From contig NZ_JANIOC010000021.1 in assembly GCF_024733565.1 (NCBI RefSeq), positions 1-61,300 of the forward strand: a stretch of 61,300 nucleotides of DNA, written 5' to 3'. The notes below the pieces were generated by a model. That model had not been told where the DNA came from. It saw only the letters and a list, made by a program, of their open reading frames with translations, and did not search any database. Position 1 is the first letter of the stretch. Every line of letters starts with the position of its first letter. The DNA is from Rossellomorea sp. SC111. Its GTDB lineage: Bacteria; Bacillota; Bacilli; Bacillales; Bacillaceae_B. This document shows positions 20,584 through 39,593 of the stretch, in pieces. The position numbers and the translations under genes are program-made.

Positions 20584-20622
20584 TTCATCGCACCTCCTTG
20601 AATGGCCCAATGCTAATATCTA

Positions 20623-21299
<677 letters not shown>

Positions 21300-21319
21300 T
21301 TAAGCAAACCTCCTCTCAT

Positions 21320-22606
<1,287 letters not shown>

Positions 22607-22609
22607 AGC

Positions 22610-22951
22610 TTATCCCTCCTTCTTTTCTGATACGACAAGTGTAATGTGACTTGTACGTTTGTTAATTTGACTTGCACGCCCCATCGCACGAGGACGGAAA
22701 CGTTTAAGTGTTGGTCCTTCATTTACATAAGCCTCAGTTACCACTAGGCTATTAATATCCATGTCAAAGTTGTGCTCTGCGTTCGCAATAGCAGACTTAA
22801 GTACTTTTTCGATTACTGGTGAAGCAGCTTTAGGTGTATGCTTTAAAATAGCAACCGCTTCTCCAACTTGCTTACCTCGGATTAGATCAACGACTAAACG
22901 TACTTTACGAGGAGCAATACGTACTGTTCTTGCAACAGCTTTTGCTTGCAT
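22610..22951 (-). CDS. rplV: 50S ribosomal protein L22 (uL22)
   Basis: A 113-residue protein whose beta-hairpin ([15 protein letters not shown]) lines the exit tunnel near the macrolide site; no insertion or duplication of the macrolide-resistance type is seen. GAGGAGGG lies before the ATG at 22951. Confidence 0.97.
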   Translation of the reverse strand: MQAKAVARTVRIAPRKVRLVVDLIRGKQVGEAVAILKHTPKAASPVIEKVLKSAIANAEHNFDMDINSLVVTEAYVNEGPTLKRFRPRAMGRASQINKRTSHITLVVSEKKEG

Positions 22952-22970
22952 TAGGATACCCTCCTCTCAA

Positions 22971-23249
22971 TTAGCGTCTTGTTTTCTTATCATCACTTGC
23001 ATGACCTTTGTAAGTACGAGATGGCGCGAATTCACCAAGCTTGTGTCCTACCATGTCTTCAGTGACGTATACAGGTACATGTTTACGACCATCGTAAACT
23101 GCGATAGTGTGACCGATGAATGCTGGGAAGATCGTTGAGCGACGAGACCAAGTTTTAACAACTTGTTTGCCTTCAGTTTCGTTCAATTTCTCAACCTTAT
23201 TCATTAAATGATCATCAACAAAAGGTCCTTTTTTTAAGCTGCGACCCAT
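22971..23249 (-). CDS. rpsS: 30S ribosomal protein S19 (uS19)
   Basis: A 92-residue protein ([40 protein letters not shown] region) in the head of the small subunit, forming a bridge with L5. Confidence 0.97.
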   Translation of the reverse strand: MGRSLKKGPFVDDHLMNKVEKLNETEGKQVVKTWSRRSTIFPAFIGHTIAVYDGRKHVPVYVTEDMVGHKLGEFAPSRTYKGHASDDKKTRR

Positions 23250-23309
23250 GTTTGAACCTCCCTTCGTGACTGATCTACGGCTCTTTTCAGGAACCGTAGT
23301 ACAATCCCG

Positions 23310-24161
<852 letters not shown>

Positions 24162-24171
24162 TTAAAGAATT

Positions 24172-24456
24172 TTATACTTCAAAGAATTCGATTTCTTTAC
24201 TGTCAGCAGTAAGCTTAACGATAGCTTTACGACGCTTGTTAGTGTAACCAGCGTGTTTACCCATGCGTTTGAACTTACCTTTGTAGTTCATGATGTTTAC
24301 TTTATCTACTTTCACGTCAAAGATTGCTTGAACGGCGTCTTTTACTTGAGTTTTGTTGGCTCTAGTATCAACTTCGAAAGTATACTTTTTCTCAGACATA
24401 AGATCAGTTGAAGCCTCTGTAATTACGGGGCGCTTAATGATTTCACGTACATCCAT
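24172..24456 (-). CDS. rplW: 50S ribosomal protein L23 (uL23)
   Basis: A 94-residue protein ([16 protein letters not shown]; ending KEIEFFEV), a trigger factor docking site at the tunnel exit. The start overlaps the rplD stop by one base (TAATG). Confidence 0.97.
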   Translation of the reverse strand: MDVREIIKRPVITEASTDLMSEKKYTFEVDTRANKTQVKDAVQAIFDVKVDKVNIMNYKGKFKRMGKHAGYTNKRRKAIVKLTADSKEIEFFEV

Positions 24457-25079
24457 TATGCGAGCACCTCCTCTACTTTTTCAACAGCTGATTTAGTCAT
24501 CACTAGTTTGTCATGTCCCAATACATCCAGAACGCTAATTCCTTCTGCAGTGACAACCGTTACACCAGGGATGTTACGAGCTGAAAGTGCTACGTTTTCG
24601 TCAAGACCGTCAGTGATTACTAATGTTTTAGAATCAACAGAAAGACCTTTTAGGACGCTAGCAAATTCTTTTGTTTTAGGAGCATCGAATGATAATGCTT
24701 CTAATACTAAGATGTTTTCTTCTACTACTTTAGAAGATAGTGCAGATTTAATCGCTAAGCGACGAACTTTCTTAGGAAGTTTGTAGCTGTAGCTGCGTGG
24801 AACCGGTCCAAATACAGTACCACCACCGCGCCATTGTGGAGAACGGATTGACCCTTGACGAGCACGACCTGTTCCTTTTTGACGCCAAGGCTTACGCCCA
24901 CCGCCACGTACTTCAGAACGATTTTTTACTTTGTGATTACCTTGACGTAAAGACGCTCTTTGCATCAATACTGCTTCAGTCATCACATGTGTGTTTGGTT
25001 CAATACCAAAAACAGTGTCATTAAGTTCAATATCACCAACTTTAGAACCGCTTTGGTTAAATAATGCTACTTTCGGCAT
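24456..25079 (-). CDS. rplD: 50S ribosomal protein L4 (uL4)
   Basis: A 207-residue protein. The exit-tunnel loop with [19 protein letters not shown] and the extended segment [12 protein letters not shown] are intact. It is the regulator of the S10 operon in enterobacteria; that role is not established here. Confidence 0.97.
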   Translation of the reverse strand: MPKVALFNQSGSKVGDIELNDTVFGIEPNTHVMTEAVLMQRASLRQGNHKVKNRSEVRGGGRKPWRQKGTGRARQGSIRSPQWRGGGTVFGPVPRSYSYKLPKKVRRLAIKSALSSKVVEENILVLEALSFDAPKTKEFASVLKGLSVDSKTLVITDGLDENVALSARNIPGVTVVTAEGISVLDVLGHDKLVMTKSAVEKVEEVLA

Positions 25080-25109
25080 TCTTGTTTCCTCCTTTCTTGA
25101 AAAGTTCTA

Positions 25110-25739
25110 TTAGTTTGCTTTAATAGCAGACTTTACTTTGATCAGTTGTTTCTTAGGTCCAGGCACATTACCTTTGACTAAGATAAGGTTACGTTCAGCA
25201 TCAACTTTTACAATTTCAAGGTTTTGAATTGTAATTTGCTCTCCGCCCATACGTCCAGGTAGTAATTTACCTTTGAATACACGGTTTGGATCTACAGGAC
25301 CCATTGAACCGGGACGACGGTGGTAACGAGAACCATGGGACATAGGTCCGCGTGATTGGTTGTGACGCTTGATAGCACCTTGGAAACCTTTACCTTTTGA
25401 AACTCCTGTTACATCTACGATTTCGCCTGCAGCGAAAATATCAACTTTGACTTCTTGACCAACTTCGTACTCTTCTACGTTTACACCGCGGATTTCACGG
25501 ATGAAGCGCTTAGGAGCAGTTTCAGCTTTAGCAACGTGGCCTCTCTCTGGTTTGTTAGAAAGCTTTTCACGTTTGTCTTCAAAACCTACTTGGATAGCTT
25601 CGTAGCCATCAACGTCTGTAGATTTCTTTTGAAGTACCACGTTTTGAGCAGCTTCGATAACAGTTACAGGGATAAGATCACCGTTTTCAGCGAAAACTTG
25701 AGTCATACCAATCTTTCTTCCTAAGATTCCTTTGGTCAT
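25110..25739 (-). CDS. rplC: 50S ribosomal protein L3 (uL3)
   Basis: A 209-residue protein with [10 protein letters not shown] at the N-terminus and the peptidyl-transferase finger [19 protein letters not shown], whose Gln/Asn methylation region is conserved. GGAGGTGTG precedes the ATG at 25739. Confidence 0.97.
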   Translation of the reverse strand: MTKGILGRKIGMTQVFAENGDLIPVTVIEAAQNVVLQKKSTDVDGYEAIQVGFEDKREKLSNKPERGHVAKAETAPKRFIREIRGVNVEEYEVGQEVKVDIFAAGEIVDVTGVSKGKGFQGAIKRHNQSRGPMSHGSRYHRRPGSMGPVDPNRVFKGKLLPGRMGGEQITIQNLEIVKVDAERNLILVKGNVPGPKKQLIKVKSAIKAN

Positions 25740-25774
25740 AAGTCACACCTCCTAATTATTATGGTTTTTATGAA

Positions 25775-26313
<539 letters not shown>

Positions 26314-26410
26314 GGTTATGTGTTATTTTCACAATATTTAATATAGCGGATAATATTATTATTAATATGGCTTTTTAGTCAGAGACGATATATTCCTTTA
26401 TGTAAGTACA

Positions 26411-26666
26411 TGTTGATTTCCACACCAGTCAGCTCGTTTTCCGCGGGGTGGGCGGTGAGCCTCCTCGGGGCTTCGCCCTGCGGGGTCTCATGATCCAGCT
26501 GCGGCGGCTAGTCTCTCGAGGTCATAAATCAAATCAACCAAAAAGGCAAAGATCGCCTTTCCGGTTGATTCGCCTTATGCTTGTCGGGCCTGACCAAGCC
26601 GCCTCCGCTTTTCGTTCTGTTCCACGTTTCCCGCAGGAGTCGAGCTGCCTTCCGTTTCAATCAACA
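26411..26666. repeat. composite palindromic repeat R3
   Basis: A 256-nt element with ends TGTTGATT/AATCAACA, in the 1170-nt gap between tuf and rpsJ. It has the same outer and inner modules as R1 and R2 but is more diverged: the inner stem is TCAACCaaAAAGGC/GCCTTTccGGTTGA instead of ATGGTCC/GGACCAT. It is probably an older copy. Confidence 0.88.
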
Positions 26667-26987
26667 ATGGGTTATTAAATTCACTGGTATATATAGAGCA
26701 GTTGTTTAAATTGTATATGAGTGCGAAAAGTATGAATGTAGTGACTACCTTCATTGACATTCACTTAAAATATAATGAACCCCTTTATATATAGAAGAAA
26801 GTCAAAAACATTTACACTTTTCTTAGGTGTAAGTATCTTCATTCATCACACATGATAAGAGTGAAGTAAGAGAATTTCAGCCTGAGTAAAGTACGATCTT
26901 TTATTCATGTCTCTATTCTCAATATTGAACTCGACAAAGGTTTGTGAAATATATTCAAGGCACATAATGGAATTCTTGCAGTCGCCA
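26667..26987. other. AT-rich intergenic sequence without recognisable features
   Basis: These 321 nt between R3 and R4 are AT-rich. I see no gene, convincing promoter or stable hairpin. In B. subtilis the gene ybaC lies between tufA and rpsJ; no trace of it was recognised here. Confidence 0.5.
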
Positions 26988-27119
26988 GCTGTTGATCGGA
27001 GTGCAAGACGAAGACTCCTGCGGGAAAAGCGGAATAGGTGAGACCCCGCAGGAGCGATAGCGACGAGGAGGCTCGCCTTCCGCCCGAGGAAAGCGAAGTC
27101 TTGCACGGAGATCAACAGC
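26988..27119. repeat. simple palindromic repeat R4 (outer module only)
   Basis: A 132-nt element with ends GCTGTTGATC/GATCAACAGC and TGCAAGAC/GTCTTGCA, each arm with a GGAG bulge. Its reverse complement aligns with the outer parts of R1-R3 (GCGAGCCTCCTCG, GGGGTCTCACCT, CCCGCAGGAGTC) but lacks the inner module; only ATTCCGCT stands in its place. Confidence 0.88.
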
Positions 27120-27209
27120 GGGTCAGTAAAACGATTCATTTTGTCCTTTAGATTAGATCAAATTTGTTTTGTCCATGTAATTTACTCCCCTCTTATTAAA
27201 AATGCGCAC

Positions 27210-27245
27210 AAAAAAACAGATGGACATGAAGTCCATCTGTTTTTG
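27210..27245 (-). terminator. terminator of the str operon after tuf
   Basis: On the minus strand AAAAACAGATGGAC pairs with GTCCATCTGTTTTTTT around TTCAT. It lies 11 nt past the tuf stop. Confidence 0.93.
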
Positions 27246-27255
27246 ATATCATTGA

Positions 27256-28446
27256 TTACTCAGTGATTGTAGCTACTACTCCAGCACCTACAGTACGTCC
27301 ACCCTCACGGATAGAGAACTTAGTACCTTCTTCGATAGCGATTGGAGCGATAAGCTCAACAGTCATTTCGATGTTATCGCCAGGCATAACCATTTCTACA
27401 CCTTCAGGAAGGTTACAGATACCAGTTACGTCAGTTGTACGGAAGTAGAACTGTGGGCGGTAGTTAGTGAAGAATGGAGTGTGACGTCCACCTTCTTCTT
27501 TAGAAAGAACATAAACTTCTGCTTTGAACTTAGTGTGTGGAGTGATTGTACCTGGCTTAGCAAGTACTTGTCCACGTTGGATATCTTCACGAGCTACACC
27601 ACGAAGTAGTGCACCGATGTTGTCTCCAGCTTCAGCATAGTCAAGAAGCTTACGGAACATTTCTACACCTGTTACAGTAGTAGATTTAGGCTCTTCAGAA
27701 AGACCGATGATGTCGATAGTGTCTCCAACTTTAACTTGTCCACGCTCAACACGACCAGTAGCAACTGTACCACGACCTGTGATTGAGAATACATCCTCAA
27801 CAGGCATCATGAATGGCTTGTCAGTGTCACGCTCTGGAGTTGGGATGTAGCTATCTACAGCTTCCATAAGTTCGAAGATTTTCGCTTCCCACTCAGCATC
27901 TCCTTCAAGAGCTTTAAGAGCAGAACCTTTGATTACTGGTACATCATCGCCAGGGAAATCGTACTCAGAAAGAAGGTCACGAACTTCCATTTCTACTAAT
28001 TCAAGTAGTTCTTCGTCGTCTACCATATCACATTTGTTCATGAATACAACTAGGTATGGAACACCTACTTGACGAGAAAGAAGGATGTGCTCACGAGTTT
28101 GTGGCATTGGGCCATCAGCAGCAGATACTACTAGGATCCCACCATCCATTTGTGCAGCACCAGTGATCATGTTCTTAACATAGTCAGCATGTCCTGGGCA
28201 GTCAACGTGTGCATAGTGACGAGTATCAGTTTCATACTCAACGTGCGCAGTAGAGATTGTGATTCCACGTTCTCTTTCTTCTGGAGCACCGTCGATTTGG
28301 TCATATGCCATTGCAGTTCCACGACCATACTTCTTGTGAAGTGTAGTTGTGATTGCAGCTGTTAGAGTTGTTTTACCATGGTCAACGTGACCGATTGTAC
28401 CGATATTCGCATGTTGCTTGGAACGATCAAATTTTTCCTTACCCAT
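27256..28446 (-). CDS. tuf: translation elongation factor Tu
   Basis: A 396-residue GTPase: P-loop GHVDHGKTT, switch region [23 protein letters not shown], then the two beta-barrel domains. It delivers aminoacyl-tRNA to the ribosome. GGAGG precedes the ATG at 28446. Its own promoter overlaps the fusA stop, so it is read both from the str promoter and alone. Confidence 0.98.
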   Translation of the reverse strand: MGKEKFDRSKQHANIGTIGHVDHGKTTLTAAITTTLHKKYGRGTAMAYDQIDGAPEERERGITISTAHVEYETDTRHYAHVDCPGHADYVKNMITGAAQMDGGILVVSAADGPMPQTREHILLSRQVGVPYLVVFMNKCDMVDDEELLELVEMEVRDLLSEYDFPGDDVPVIKGSALKALEGDAEWEAKIFELMEAVDSYIPTPERDTDKPFMMPVEDVFSITGRGTVATGRVERGQVKVGDTIDIIGLSEEPKSTTVTGVEMFRKLLDYAEAGDNIGALLRGVAREDIQRGQVLAKPGTITPHTKFKAEVYVLSKEEGGRHTPFFTNYRPQFYFRTTDVTGICNLPEGVEMVMPGDNIEMTVELIAPIAIEEGTKFSIREGGRTVGAGVVATITE

Positions 28447-28544
28447 TTGAAAATCCTCCTTTGATTTTAAGAAAATAAGTATATTTTGGGTGTCTCAGAG
28501 ACGGTTAAACACCCTCTCTGACACAACAATTGCTTACATTAGTA

Positions 28545-28573
28545 TTTATACTTTATAAAAGCGAATAAATCAA
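28545..28573 (-). promoter_or_regulatory. internal promoter of tuf
   Basis: -35 TTGATT (28568-28573), 17 nt, -10 TATAAA (28545-28550), beginning directly after the fusA stop and about 100 nt before tuf. A stem (GTGTC with GACAC, GAGA with TCTC) follows in the leader. Confidence 0.6.
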
Positions 28574-30652
28574 TTATTCACCTTTATTTTTTTTGATGAT
28601 TTCTTCAGAAATCGATTTAGGTACTTCTTCGTAGTGATCGAAGTGCATGGAGTATGTTCCGCGCCCTTGTGTGTTAGAACGAAGGGAAGTTGCATATCCA
28701 AACATTTCTGATAGAGGTACGAACGCTTTAACGACTTGAGCGTTACCGCGAGCTTCCATACCTTCTACGCGTCCACGACGGGAAGTAACGTCACCCATGA
28801 TATCTCCAAGGTATTCCTCAGGGATAACAACCTCTACTTTCATCATTGGCTCAAGGATGACCGGCTTACATTTAGAAGCAGCATTCTTAAGTGCCATTGA
28901 TGCAGCGATTTTGAACGCCATCTCAGAGGAGTCGACGTCATGGTATGAACCATCGAATAATCTTGCTTTAACATCAACAAGTGGGAAACCAGCTAAGACA
29001 CCATTTTCTAGAGCGTCAGATAGACCGGCTTGTACTGCAGGGATGTATTCACGAGGAACTACACCACCAACGATACCGTTCTCGAATTCGAATCCTTTAC
29101 CTTCTTCGTTAGGTGAGAATTCGATCCAAACGTGTCCGAATTGTCCACGTCCACCAGATTGACGGGCGAACTTACCTTCAACTTTAGCCGTATCACGGAA
29201 AGTCTCACGGTAAGATACTTGAGGAGCACCTACGTTTGCTTCTACTTTGAATTCACGTCTCATACGATCAACGATGATATCTAAGTGAAGCTCACCCATA
29301 CCGGCAATGATGACCTGTCCAGTTTCCTGGTCAGTGTGCGCACGGAATGTTGGATCTTCCTCTTGAAGTTTTTGTAGAGCAGTCGTCATTTTATCTTGGT
29401 CAGCCTTTGATTTAGGCTCAACAGATAGAGAGATAACCGGCTCTGGGAATACCATGGATTCTAAGATAACAAGGCTCTTTTCATCACATAGTGTATCTCC
29501 AGTACTTGTATCTTTCAGACCTACCGCTGCTGCAATGTCTCCAGCGTAAACAGTAGAGATCTCTTCACGGGAGTTAGCGTGCATTTGCAGGATACGTCCT
29601 ACACGTTCACGTTTACCTTTAGAAGAGTTTCTTACGTATGAACCAGAATCTAATGTTCCAGAGTACACACGGAAGAAAGTTAATTTACCAACATAAGGGT
29701 CAGTTGCAACTTTGAACGCCAATGCAGAGAATGGAGCATCGTCAGTAGATGGACGAGTTACTTCTTCTTCTGAATCAGGTACAAAACCTTTGATATCTTC
29801 AACATCTGTTGGTGCTGGAAGATAGTCGATAACTGAGTCAATTAGTAATTGAACCCCTTTGTTTTTGAATGCAGATCCACATACTACCGGGTAGAACTCG
29901 ACAGTTAGTGTAGCCGCACGGATAGCAGCTTTGATTTCATCGTTAGAAAGTTCTTCACCTTCTAAGTACTTCATCATAAGCTCTTCATCAAGCTCAGATA
30001 CAGCTTCAATTAGTTTTCCGCGGTATTCTTCAGCTTGATCTTTGTACTCTTCAGGAATGTCACGAGCTTCTGCGCGAGTTCCGAGGTCATCTTCATAGAA
30101 ATATGCTTTCATTTCTACTAAGTCGATGATTCCTTCGAAGTCATCCTCAGCACCGATTGGAAGCTGAATTGGATGTGCATTAGCTTGTAGACGCTCATGT
30201 AGTGTACCTACAGAGTAAAGGAAGTCAGCACCGATTTTGTCCATTTTGTTAACGAACACAACACGGGGAACCCCGTAAGTTGTTGCTTGGCGCCATACAG
30301 TTTCAGTTTGAGGCTCAACACCAGATTGAGCATCAAGTACTGCTACTGCACCATCAAGTACACGCAGGGAACGTTCAACTTCAACAGTGAAGTCTACGTG
30401 TCCAGGTGTATCGATGATGTTGATACGATGGCCTTTCCATTGGGCTGTTGTAGCAGCAGAAGTGATTGTGATACCACGTTCTTGCTCTTGCTCCATCCAG
30501 TCCATTTGAGAAGCACCTTCGTGAGTTTCTCCAATTTTATGGATACGACCTGTATAAAATAGGATACGCTCAGTTGCAGTTGTTTTACCGGCATCGATGT
30601 GAGCCATGATACCGATATTACGAGTGTTTTCTAAGGAGAACTCTCTAGGCAT
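28574..30652 (-). CDS. fusA: translation elongation factor G
   Basis: A 692-residue translocase GTPase: [24 protein letters not shown], domain II, and domain IV with [12 protein letters not shown]. It moves tRNA and mRNA after peptide transfer and, with RRF, recycles ribosomes. AAGGAGAAAGACCGC precedes the ATG at 30652. It is between rpsG and tuf. Confidence 0.98.
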   Translation of the reverse strand: MPREFSLENTRNIGIMAHIDAGKTTATERILFYTGRIHKIGETHEGASQMDWMEQEQERGITITSAATTAQWKGHRINIIDTPGHVDFTVEVERSLRVLDGAVAVLDAQSGVEPQTETVWRQATTYGVPRVVFVNKMDKIGADFLYSVGTLHERLQANAHPIQLPIGAEDDFEGIIDLVEMKAYFYEDDLGTRAEARDIPEEYKDQAEEYRGKLIEAVSELDEELMMKYLEGEELSNDEIKAAIRAATLTVEFYPVVCGSAFKNKGVQLLIDSVIDYLPAPTDVEDIKGFVPDSEEEVTRPSTDDAPFSALAFKVATDPYVGKLTFFRVYSGTLDSGSYVRNSSKGKRERVGRILQMHANSREEISTVYAGDIAAAVGLKDTSTGDTLCDEKSLVILESMVFPEPVISLSVEPKSKADQDKMTTALQKLQEEDPTFRAHTDQETGQVIIAGMGELHLDIIVDRMRREFKVEANVGAPQVSYRETFRDTAKVEGKFARQSGGRGQFGHVWIEFSPNEEGKGFEFENGIVGGVVPREYIPAVQAGLSDALENGVLAGFPLVDVKARLFDGSYHDVDSSEMAFKIAASMALKNAASKCKPVILEPMMKVEVVIPEEYLGDIMGDVTSRRGRVEGMEARGNAQVVKAFVPLSEMFGYATSLRSNTQGRGTYSMHFDHYEEVPKSISEEIIKKNKGE

Positions 30653-30702
30653 GCGGTCTTTCTCCTTCCTTATATAAGAATGTTTGTTTGATTAAGGTCA
30701 GA

Positions 30703-31173
30703 TTACCAACGATAGTGAGCAAACGCTTTGTTCGCTTCAGCCATCTTGTGTGTATCTTCACGCTTCTTGACAGAAGCTCCAGTGTTATTAGCTGCATCAA
30801 GGATTTCGTTAGCTAAACGCTCTTCCATTGTCTTCTCACCGCGAAGACGAGAGTAGTTTACTAACCAACGAAGACCTAATGTAGTACGACGCTCTGGACG
30901 CACCTCTACAGGTACTTGATAGTTTGAACCACCTACACGACGAGCTTTTACTTCTAATACCGGCATGATATTTTTTAAAGCTGCATCGAATACTTCCATT
31001 GCATCTTTACCTGAACGCTCGCTAATGATATCAAACGCTGCGTATAATTTCTTTTGAGCTTTACCTCTTTTACCGTCAATCATGATTTTGTTGATTAAAC
31101 GAGTAACTAATTTAGAATTGTACATTGGATCAGGTAAAACGTCTCTTTTTGCTACAGGACCTTTACGTGGCAT
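30703..31173 (-). CDS. rpsG: 30S ribosomal protein S7 (uS7)
   Basis: A 156-residue primary 16S-binding protein of the head ([39 protein letters not shown]). A GTG-type extension to 31191 is possible, but AAAGGAGG lies just before the ATG at 31173. Confidence 0.97.
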   Translation of the reverse strand: MPRKGPVAKRDVLPDPMYNSKLVTRLINKIMIDGKRGKAQKKLYAAFDIISERSGKDAMEVFDAALKNIMPVLEVKARRVGGSNYQVPVEVRPERRTTLGLRWLVNYSRLRGEKTMEERLANEILDAANNTGASVKKREDTHKMAEANKAFAHYRW

Positions 31174-31217
31174 GTGATTTCCTCCTTTCAACGAGAAATG
31201 AATTTATAGTAGTTTTA

Positions 31218-31739
<522 letters not shown>

Positions 31740-31988
31740 TTACTGTATAATCGCAACAGCTGCTGCTCCAACATCTATTCCGCACGATTTACCAAGTTTC
31801 TTCATCGAATCCACTTTGCTAACCGGTACATTAAGATCAATCGCGGCCTTAACTACTTTTGCTGTAACCTTGGGATCAGCATCCTCCGCAATTACAACTT
31901 CGAGCACATGACCAGTTTTTAGAGCTTTCACTGCTTGCTTTGTTCCTACAATAATTTCATTAGCCTGCGCTACTTTTTCATAAGACAT
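31740..31988 (-). CDS. rplGB: L7Ae-family RNA-binding protein (YbxF / RplGB)
   Basis: An 82-residue protein of the eL8/L7Ae family, which binds K-turns ([34 protein letters not shown]). Its exact role in Bacillus is not settled. The ATG at 31988 follows GGAGG; a hydrophobic extension to 32045 overlaps the promoter region and is rejected. It is the first gene after the str promoter. Confidence 0.93.
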   Translation of the reverse strand: MSYEKVAQANEIIVGTKQAVKALKTGHVLEVVIAEDADPKVTAKVVKAAIDLNVPVSKVDSMKKLGKSCGIDVGAAAVAIIQ

Positions 31989-32035
31989 TTCATATCCTCC
32001 AAAGTAACAGGTTATTAATAGGAGCAACCTTGAAT

Positions 32036-32064
32036 ATATTATCATCTTAAAATCTCTCTGTCAA
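32036..32064 (-). promoter_or_regulatory. sigma-A promoter of rplGB-rpsL-rpsG-fusA-tuf
   Basis: -35 TTGACA (32059-32064), 17 nt, -10 TAATAT (32036-32041) on the minus strand, 48 nt before rplGB. Confidence 0.83.
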
Positions 32065-32084
32065 CAAAGATTTAAAAGATTTAT

Positions 32085-32139
32085 AAAAGCTAACTCTTAA
32101 GCCTGTTGTTTGAGTAATCAAACCCGCCTAAGAGTTAGC
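32085..32139 (-). terminator. terminator of rpoB-rpoC
   Basis: On the minus strand GCTAACTCTTA pairs with TAAGAGTTAGC, with an inner GTTTG/CAAAC hairpin, followed by TTTTATAAATCTTTT. It starts about 10 nt after rpoC. Confidence 0.86.
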
Positions 32140-32148
32140 CTAAATAGA

Positions 32149-35748
<3,600 letters not shown>

Positions 35749-35799
35749 GGGGCCTACCTCCCTTTTAATCTACAGGCTCTAACCCTAATTGCTCTAAAT

Positions 35800-38700
35800 T
35801 TATTCTTTAGACCCTACTGTCTCGGATTCCTGTGCATTAGATTCAGAGATATTTAGCGTGTCTGCTTGTTGTACTTCTTCTTCGTCCTCTAAGTCGCGCA
35901 TTTCGATTTCTTCTTCGTTACTAGAGAGGATCTTAACATCCATACCTAAACTTTGAAGCTCTTTGATCAGAACTTTGAATGATTCCGGAACACCAGGTTC
36001 AGGAACGTTTTCACCCTTGACGATGGCTTCGTATGTTTTCACACGACCCACAACGTCATCGGACTTAACTGTAAGAATTTCTTGTAGAGTGTAAGCAGCA
36101 CCGTAAGCTTCAAGTGCCCATACCTCCATCTCACCGAAACGCTGTCCACCGAATTGGGCTTTACCACCAAGTGGCTGTTGCGTAACAAGTGAATAAGGTC
36201 CGGTTGAACGTGCGTGAAGTTTGTCATCAACCATGTGAGCAAGTTTGATCATATACATGATTCCAACTGATACACGGTTATCAAACGGTTCACCCGTTCT
36301 ACCATCGTAAAGAACGGTTTTGGCATCGCGTGCCATACCTGCTTCTTCAATTGTTGCCCATACATCTTCCTCACGTGCTCCATCAAATACTGGTGAAGCG
36401 ACATGAATACCGAGGTATCTTGCTGCCATTCCCAAATGAAGCTCCAGCACCTGACCGATATTCATACGTGATGGTACCCCAAGCGGGTTAAGCATGATAT
36501 CAATCGGTGTGCCGTCTGGTAAGAACGGCATGTCTTCTTCAGGAAGGATTCTTGAGATAACACCTTTGTTACCGTGACGACCAGCCATTTTGTCCCCTTC
36601 AGAGATCTTACGTTTCTGAACGATGTATACACGTACAAGCTGGTTTACACCTGGTGGTAATTCATCGCCATCTTCGCGGTTGAAGACTTTCACATCAAGG
36701 ATGATTCCGCCGCCACCATGTGGTACGCGAAGGGATGTATCCCGGACTTCACGGGCCTTCTCACCGAAGATTGCGTGAAGCAGACGCTCTTCAGCAGTCA
36801 GTTCCGTTACACCTTTAGGCGTTACTTTACCGACAAGGAGATCGCCATCTTTGACTTCAGCACCGATGCGGATGATTCCACGCTCATCAAGATTGCGAAG
36901 TGCATCTTCACCAACGTTAGGAATATCACGAGTGATTTCTTCAGGTCCCAATTTCGTATCACGGGACTCAGATTCATACTCTTCAATATGAATAGAAGTA
37001 TAAACATCATCTTTTACAAGACGCTCACTCATGATGATCGCATCTTCATAGTTGTAACCATCCCAAGTCATGAATCCAACCATGACGTTACGTCCCAAGG
37101 CGAGTTCACCTTTCTCCATGGAAGGACCATCAGCAAGGATTTCTCCTTTTACTACACGGTCGCCTTCACTTACGATCGGACGCTGGTTGTAACATGTACC
37201 CTGGTTAGAACGGATGAATTTCTGCATACGATACTTATCGAGGTCACCCTTTACTTCCTGACCATCGATTTCTTTCACACGACGTACCCAAACTTGTTTC
37301 GCTTCAACCTTTTCCACAATACCTTCGTATTTACAGATCACGGCTGCACCGGAGTCTTTCGCAGATACGTGTTCCATACCTGTTCCGACGATCGGTGATT
37401 CCGGGTTCATCAAAGGTACTGCTTGACGCTGCATGTTCGCTCCCATAAGAGCACGGTTGGAGTCATCGTTCTCTAAGAATGGAATACATGCTGTCGCAGC
37501 TGATACTACTTGTTTAGGAGATACATCCATGTAGTCAAGGCGTTCACGCTTGATGACCGTATTCTCACCGCGGAAACGGGAGATGACTTCTTCATCAAGG
37601 AATGCACCGTCATCTCCAAGACGCGCGTTCGCTTGTGCCACTACATAGTTATCTTCTTCGTCTGCTGTCAAGTAATCGATACGATCGGTTACTTTCCCGG
37701 TATCGGGGTCGACACGACGATACGGCGTTTCGATAAAGCCGAATTTATTCACCTTCGCAAAGGAGGAAAGTGAGTTGATCAGTCCGATATTCGGACCCTC
37801 AGGTGTTTCAATCGGACACATACGACCATAGTGGGAATAATGGACGTCACGTACTTCGAATCCAGCACGTTCACGTGTTAATCCACCGGGCCCTAAAGCA
37901 GAAAGACGGCGTTTGTGCGTTAATTCTGCAAGAGGATTCGTTTGATCCATGAATTGAGACAATTGAGAGCTTCCGAAGAACTCTTTAATTGATGCAATAA
38001 CAGGACGGATGTTGATCAGTTGTTGAGGCGTGATCGTGTTCGTGTCCTGAATGGACATTCTTTCACGGACCACACGCTCCATACGAGATAAACCGATACG
38101 GAATTGGTTCTGAAGCAATTCACCAACCGAACGTAAACGACGGTTACCTAAATGGTCAATATCATCTGTAAGTCCTACTCCATGTAATAAGTTAAAGAAG
38201 TAAGAAATGGAAGAGATGATATCTGCAGGTGTAATGTACTTAACCTCTTCTTCAACATACGCATTGCTGATTACGTTGATTTCAAAATCTCCCTCTTCGT
38301 TAGGAGAATAGATTTTGATAGATTGAAGAACTACGTCTTCTTCTAAAACGCCGCCGGACTGTTGGTAGTTTTTGAAACCAATGCCGTTTTCTAAATAAGG
38401 GATGACCTTATCCAGGGCGCGACGGTCAAGAACCGTGCCTTTCTCTGCCAGAATCTCTCCCGTTTCCGGATCTGCTAGAGTTTCTGCTAGAGTTTGACCG
38501 AATAAACGGTTCTTAATGTGAAGCTTTTTGTTCATTTTGTAACGTCCAACGTTTGCTAAGTCATAACGCTTAGGATCAAAGAAACGAGAAACGAGTAAAC
38601 TTTTAGCATTTTCTACTGTAGGAGGCTCTCCCGGACGCAGACGCTCGTAAATCTCGAGCAATGCCTTGTCGATACCTTCCGTGTTGTCTTTCTCGAGCGT

Positions 38701-39357
38701 GTTACGAATGTACTCATTATCACCGATCAAATCGATGATTTCTTGATCAGAGCCAAACCCAAGGGCACGTAAAAGAACCGTTACCGGTAGTTTGCGAGTT
38801 CGATCAATTCGCACATATACAACATCTTTTGCATCTGTTTCATACTCAAGCCAAGCTCCGCGGTTTGGTATAACGGTAGCAGTAAACCCTTTCTTTCCGT
38901 TCTTATCTACTTTTCCACTAAAGTAAACACTAGGTGACCGTACTAGCTGAGATACGATAACGCGCTCAGCACCATTGATGACAAACGTACCTGTGTCTGT
39001 CATTAATGGGAAATCACCCATAAATACGTCTTGATCTTTTACTTCTCCTGTTTCCTTGTTCACAAGACGGACTTTTACTCTAAGCGGTGCAGAGTAAGTA
39101 ACATCTCTTTCCTTTGATTCTTCCACCGAGTACTTTGGCTCTCCCAGACTATAGTCAATAAATTCCAAAGAGAGATTACCAGTGAAGTCCTCAATCGGAG
39201 AAATGTCACGGAACATTTCTCTTAACCCCTCATCAAGAAACCATTGATACGAGGAAGTTTGAATTTCGATTAAATTCGGTAATTCTAAAACTTCACTGAT
39301 ACGCGCAAAACTTCTGCGTTGGCGGTGTCGTCCATACTGAACTAGTTGACCTGTCAA
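35800..39357 (-). CDS. rpoB: RNA polymerase subunit beta
   Basis: 1185 residues. The rifampicin pocket ([30 protein letters not shown]) is in the sensitive form, with Asp, His, Arg and Ser at the usual resistance positions. The acidic C-terminal tail is typical of Firmicutes. A GTG at 39366 lies within the ribosome binding site; GAGGGGTG is 6 nt before a TTG at 39357, giving [15 protein letters not shown] as in B. subtilis. It has its own promoter. Confidence 0.98.
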   Translation of the reverse strand: MTGQLVQYGRHRQRRSFARISEVLELPNLIEIQTSSYQWFLDEGLREMFRDISPIEDFTGNLSLEFIDYSLGEPKYSVEESKERDVTYSAPLRVKVRLVNKETGEVKDQDVFMGDFPLMTDTGTFVINGAERVIVSQLVRSPSVYFSGKVDKNGKKGFTATVIPNRGAWLEYETDAKDVVYVRIDRTRKLPVTVLLRALGFGSDQEIIDLIGDNEYIRNTLEKDNTEGIDKALLEIYERLRPGEPPTVENAKSLLVSRFFDPKRYDLANVGRYKMNKKLHIKNRLFGQTLAETLADPETGEILAEKGTVLDRRALDKVIPYLENGIGFKNYQQSGGVLEEDVVLQSIKIYSPNEEGDFEINVISNAYVEEEVKYITPADIISSISYFFNLLHGVGLTDDIDHLGNRRLRSVGELLQNQFRIGLSRMERVVRERMSIQDTNTITPQQLINIRPVIASIKEFFGSSQLSQFMDQTNPLAELTHKRRLSALGPGGLTRERAGFEVRDVHYSHYGRMCPIETPEGPNIGLINSLSSFAKVNKFGFIETPYRRVDPDTGKVTDRIDYLTADEEDNYVVAQANARLGDDGAFLDEEVISRFRGENTVIKRERLDYMDVSPKQVVSAATACIPFLENDDSNRALMGANMQRQAVPLMNPESPIVGTGMEHVSAKDSGAAVICKYEGIVEKVEAKQVWVRRVKEIDGQEVKGDLDKYRMQKFIRSNQGTCYNQRPIVSEGDRVVKGEILADGPSMEKGELALGRNVMVGFMTWDGYNYEDAIIMSERLVKDDVYTSIHIEEYESESRDTKLGPEEITRDIPNVGEDALRNLDERGIIRIGAEVKDGDLLVGKVTPKGVTELTAEERLLHAIFGEKAREVRDTSLRVPHGGGGIILDVKVFNREDGDELPPGVNQLVRVYIVQKRKISEGDKMAGRHGNKGVISRILPEEDMPFLPDGTPIDIMLNPLGVPSRMNIGQVLELHLGMAARYLGIHVASPVFDGAREEDVWATIEEAGMARDAKTVLYDGRTGEPFDNRVSVGIMYMIKLAHMVDDKLHARSTGPYSLVTQQPLGGKAQFGGQRFGEMEVWALEAYGAAYTLQEILTVKSDDVVGRVKTYEAIVKGENVPEPGVPESFKVLIKELQSLGMDVKILSSNEEEIEMRDLEDEEEVQQADTLNISESNAQESETVGSKE

Positions 39358-39431
39358 CTGATTCACCCCTCAAATCAAGCGTTTTGTTTGTGTCTATATG
39401 CCTTAAAGTAGGATTTCTACTCTACACAAGA

Positions 39432-39462
39432 CAAAAAGAAAAAGGGTTTTAATGATAAAACC
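39432..39462 (-). terminator. possible attenuator in the rpoB leader
   Basis: On the minus strand GGTTTTA pairs with TAAAACC (4-nt loop), followed by CTTTTTCTTTTT. It is about 75 nt before rpoB, inside the 200-nt leader. The stem is AT-rich, so termination would be partial. Confidence 0.5.
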
Positions 39463-39564
39463 TCATTTTCAAATGACGAACTATTATTTTATAATCTTTT
39501 CCAATTTATCCAACATGTATACATATGGACATAATACCGGAAAATAATATTTTTGCATTTTATA

Positions 39565-39593
39565 ATGTTATCATAGCAAATAAGCTACGTCAA
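39565..39593 (-). promoter_or_regulatory. sigma-A promoter of rpoB-rpoC
   Basis: -35 TTGACG (39588-39593), 17 nt, -10 TAACAT (39565-39570). The -35 overlaps the stop region of the methyltransferase gene. It leaves a leader of about 200 nt before rpoB. Confidence 0.65.

Noticed and set aside
26846..27139. Minus-strand open frame across R4
   Set aside because: It spans the palindrome and has no ribosome binding site or recognisable domain.
36718..37398. Long plus-strand open frame (226 codons) antisense to rpoB
   Set aside because: It is a shadow of the strongly biased rpoB codons. There is no ribosome binding site, and rpoB is intact and conserved there.
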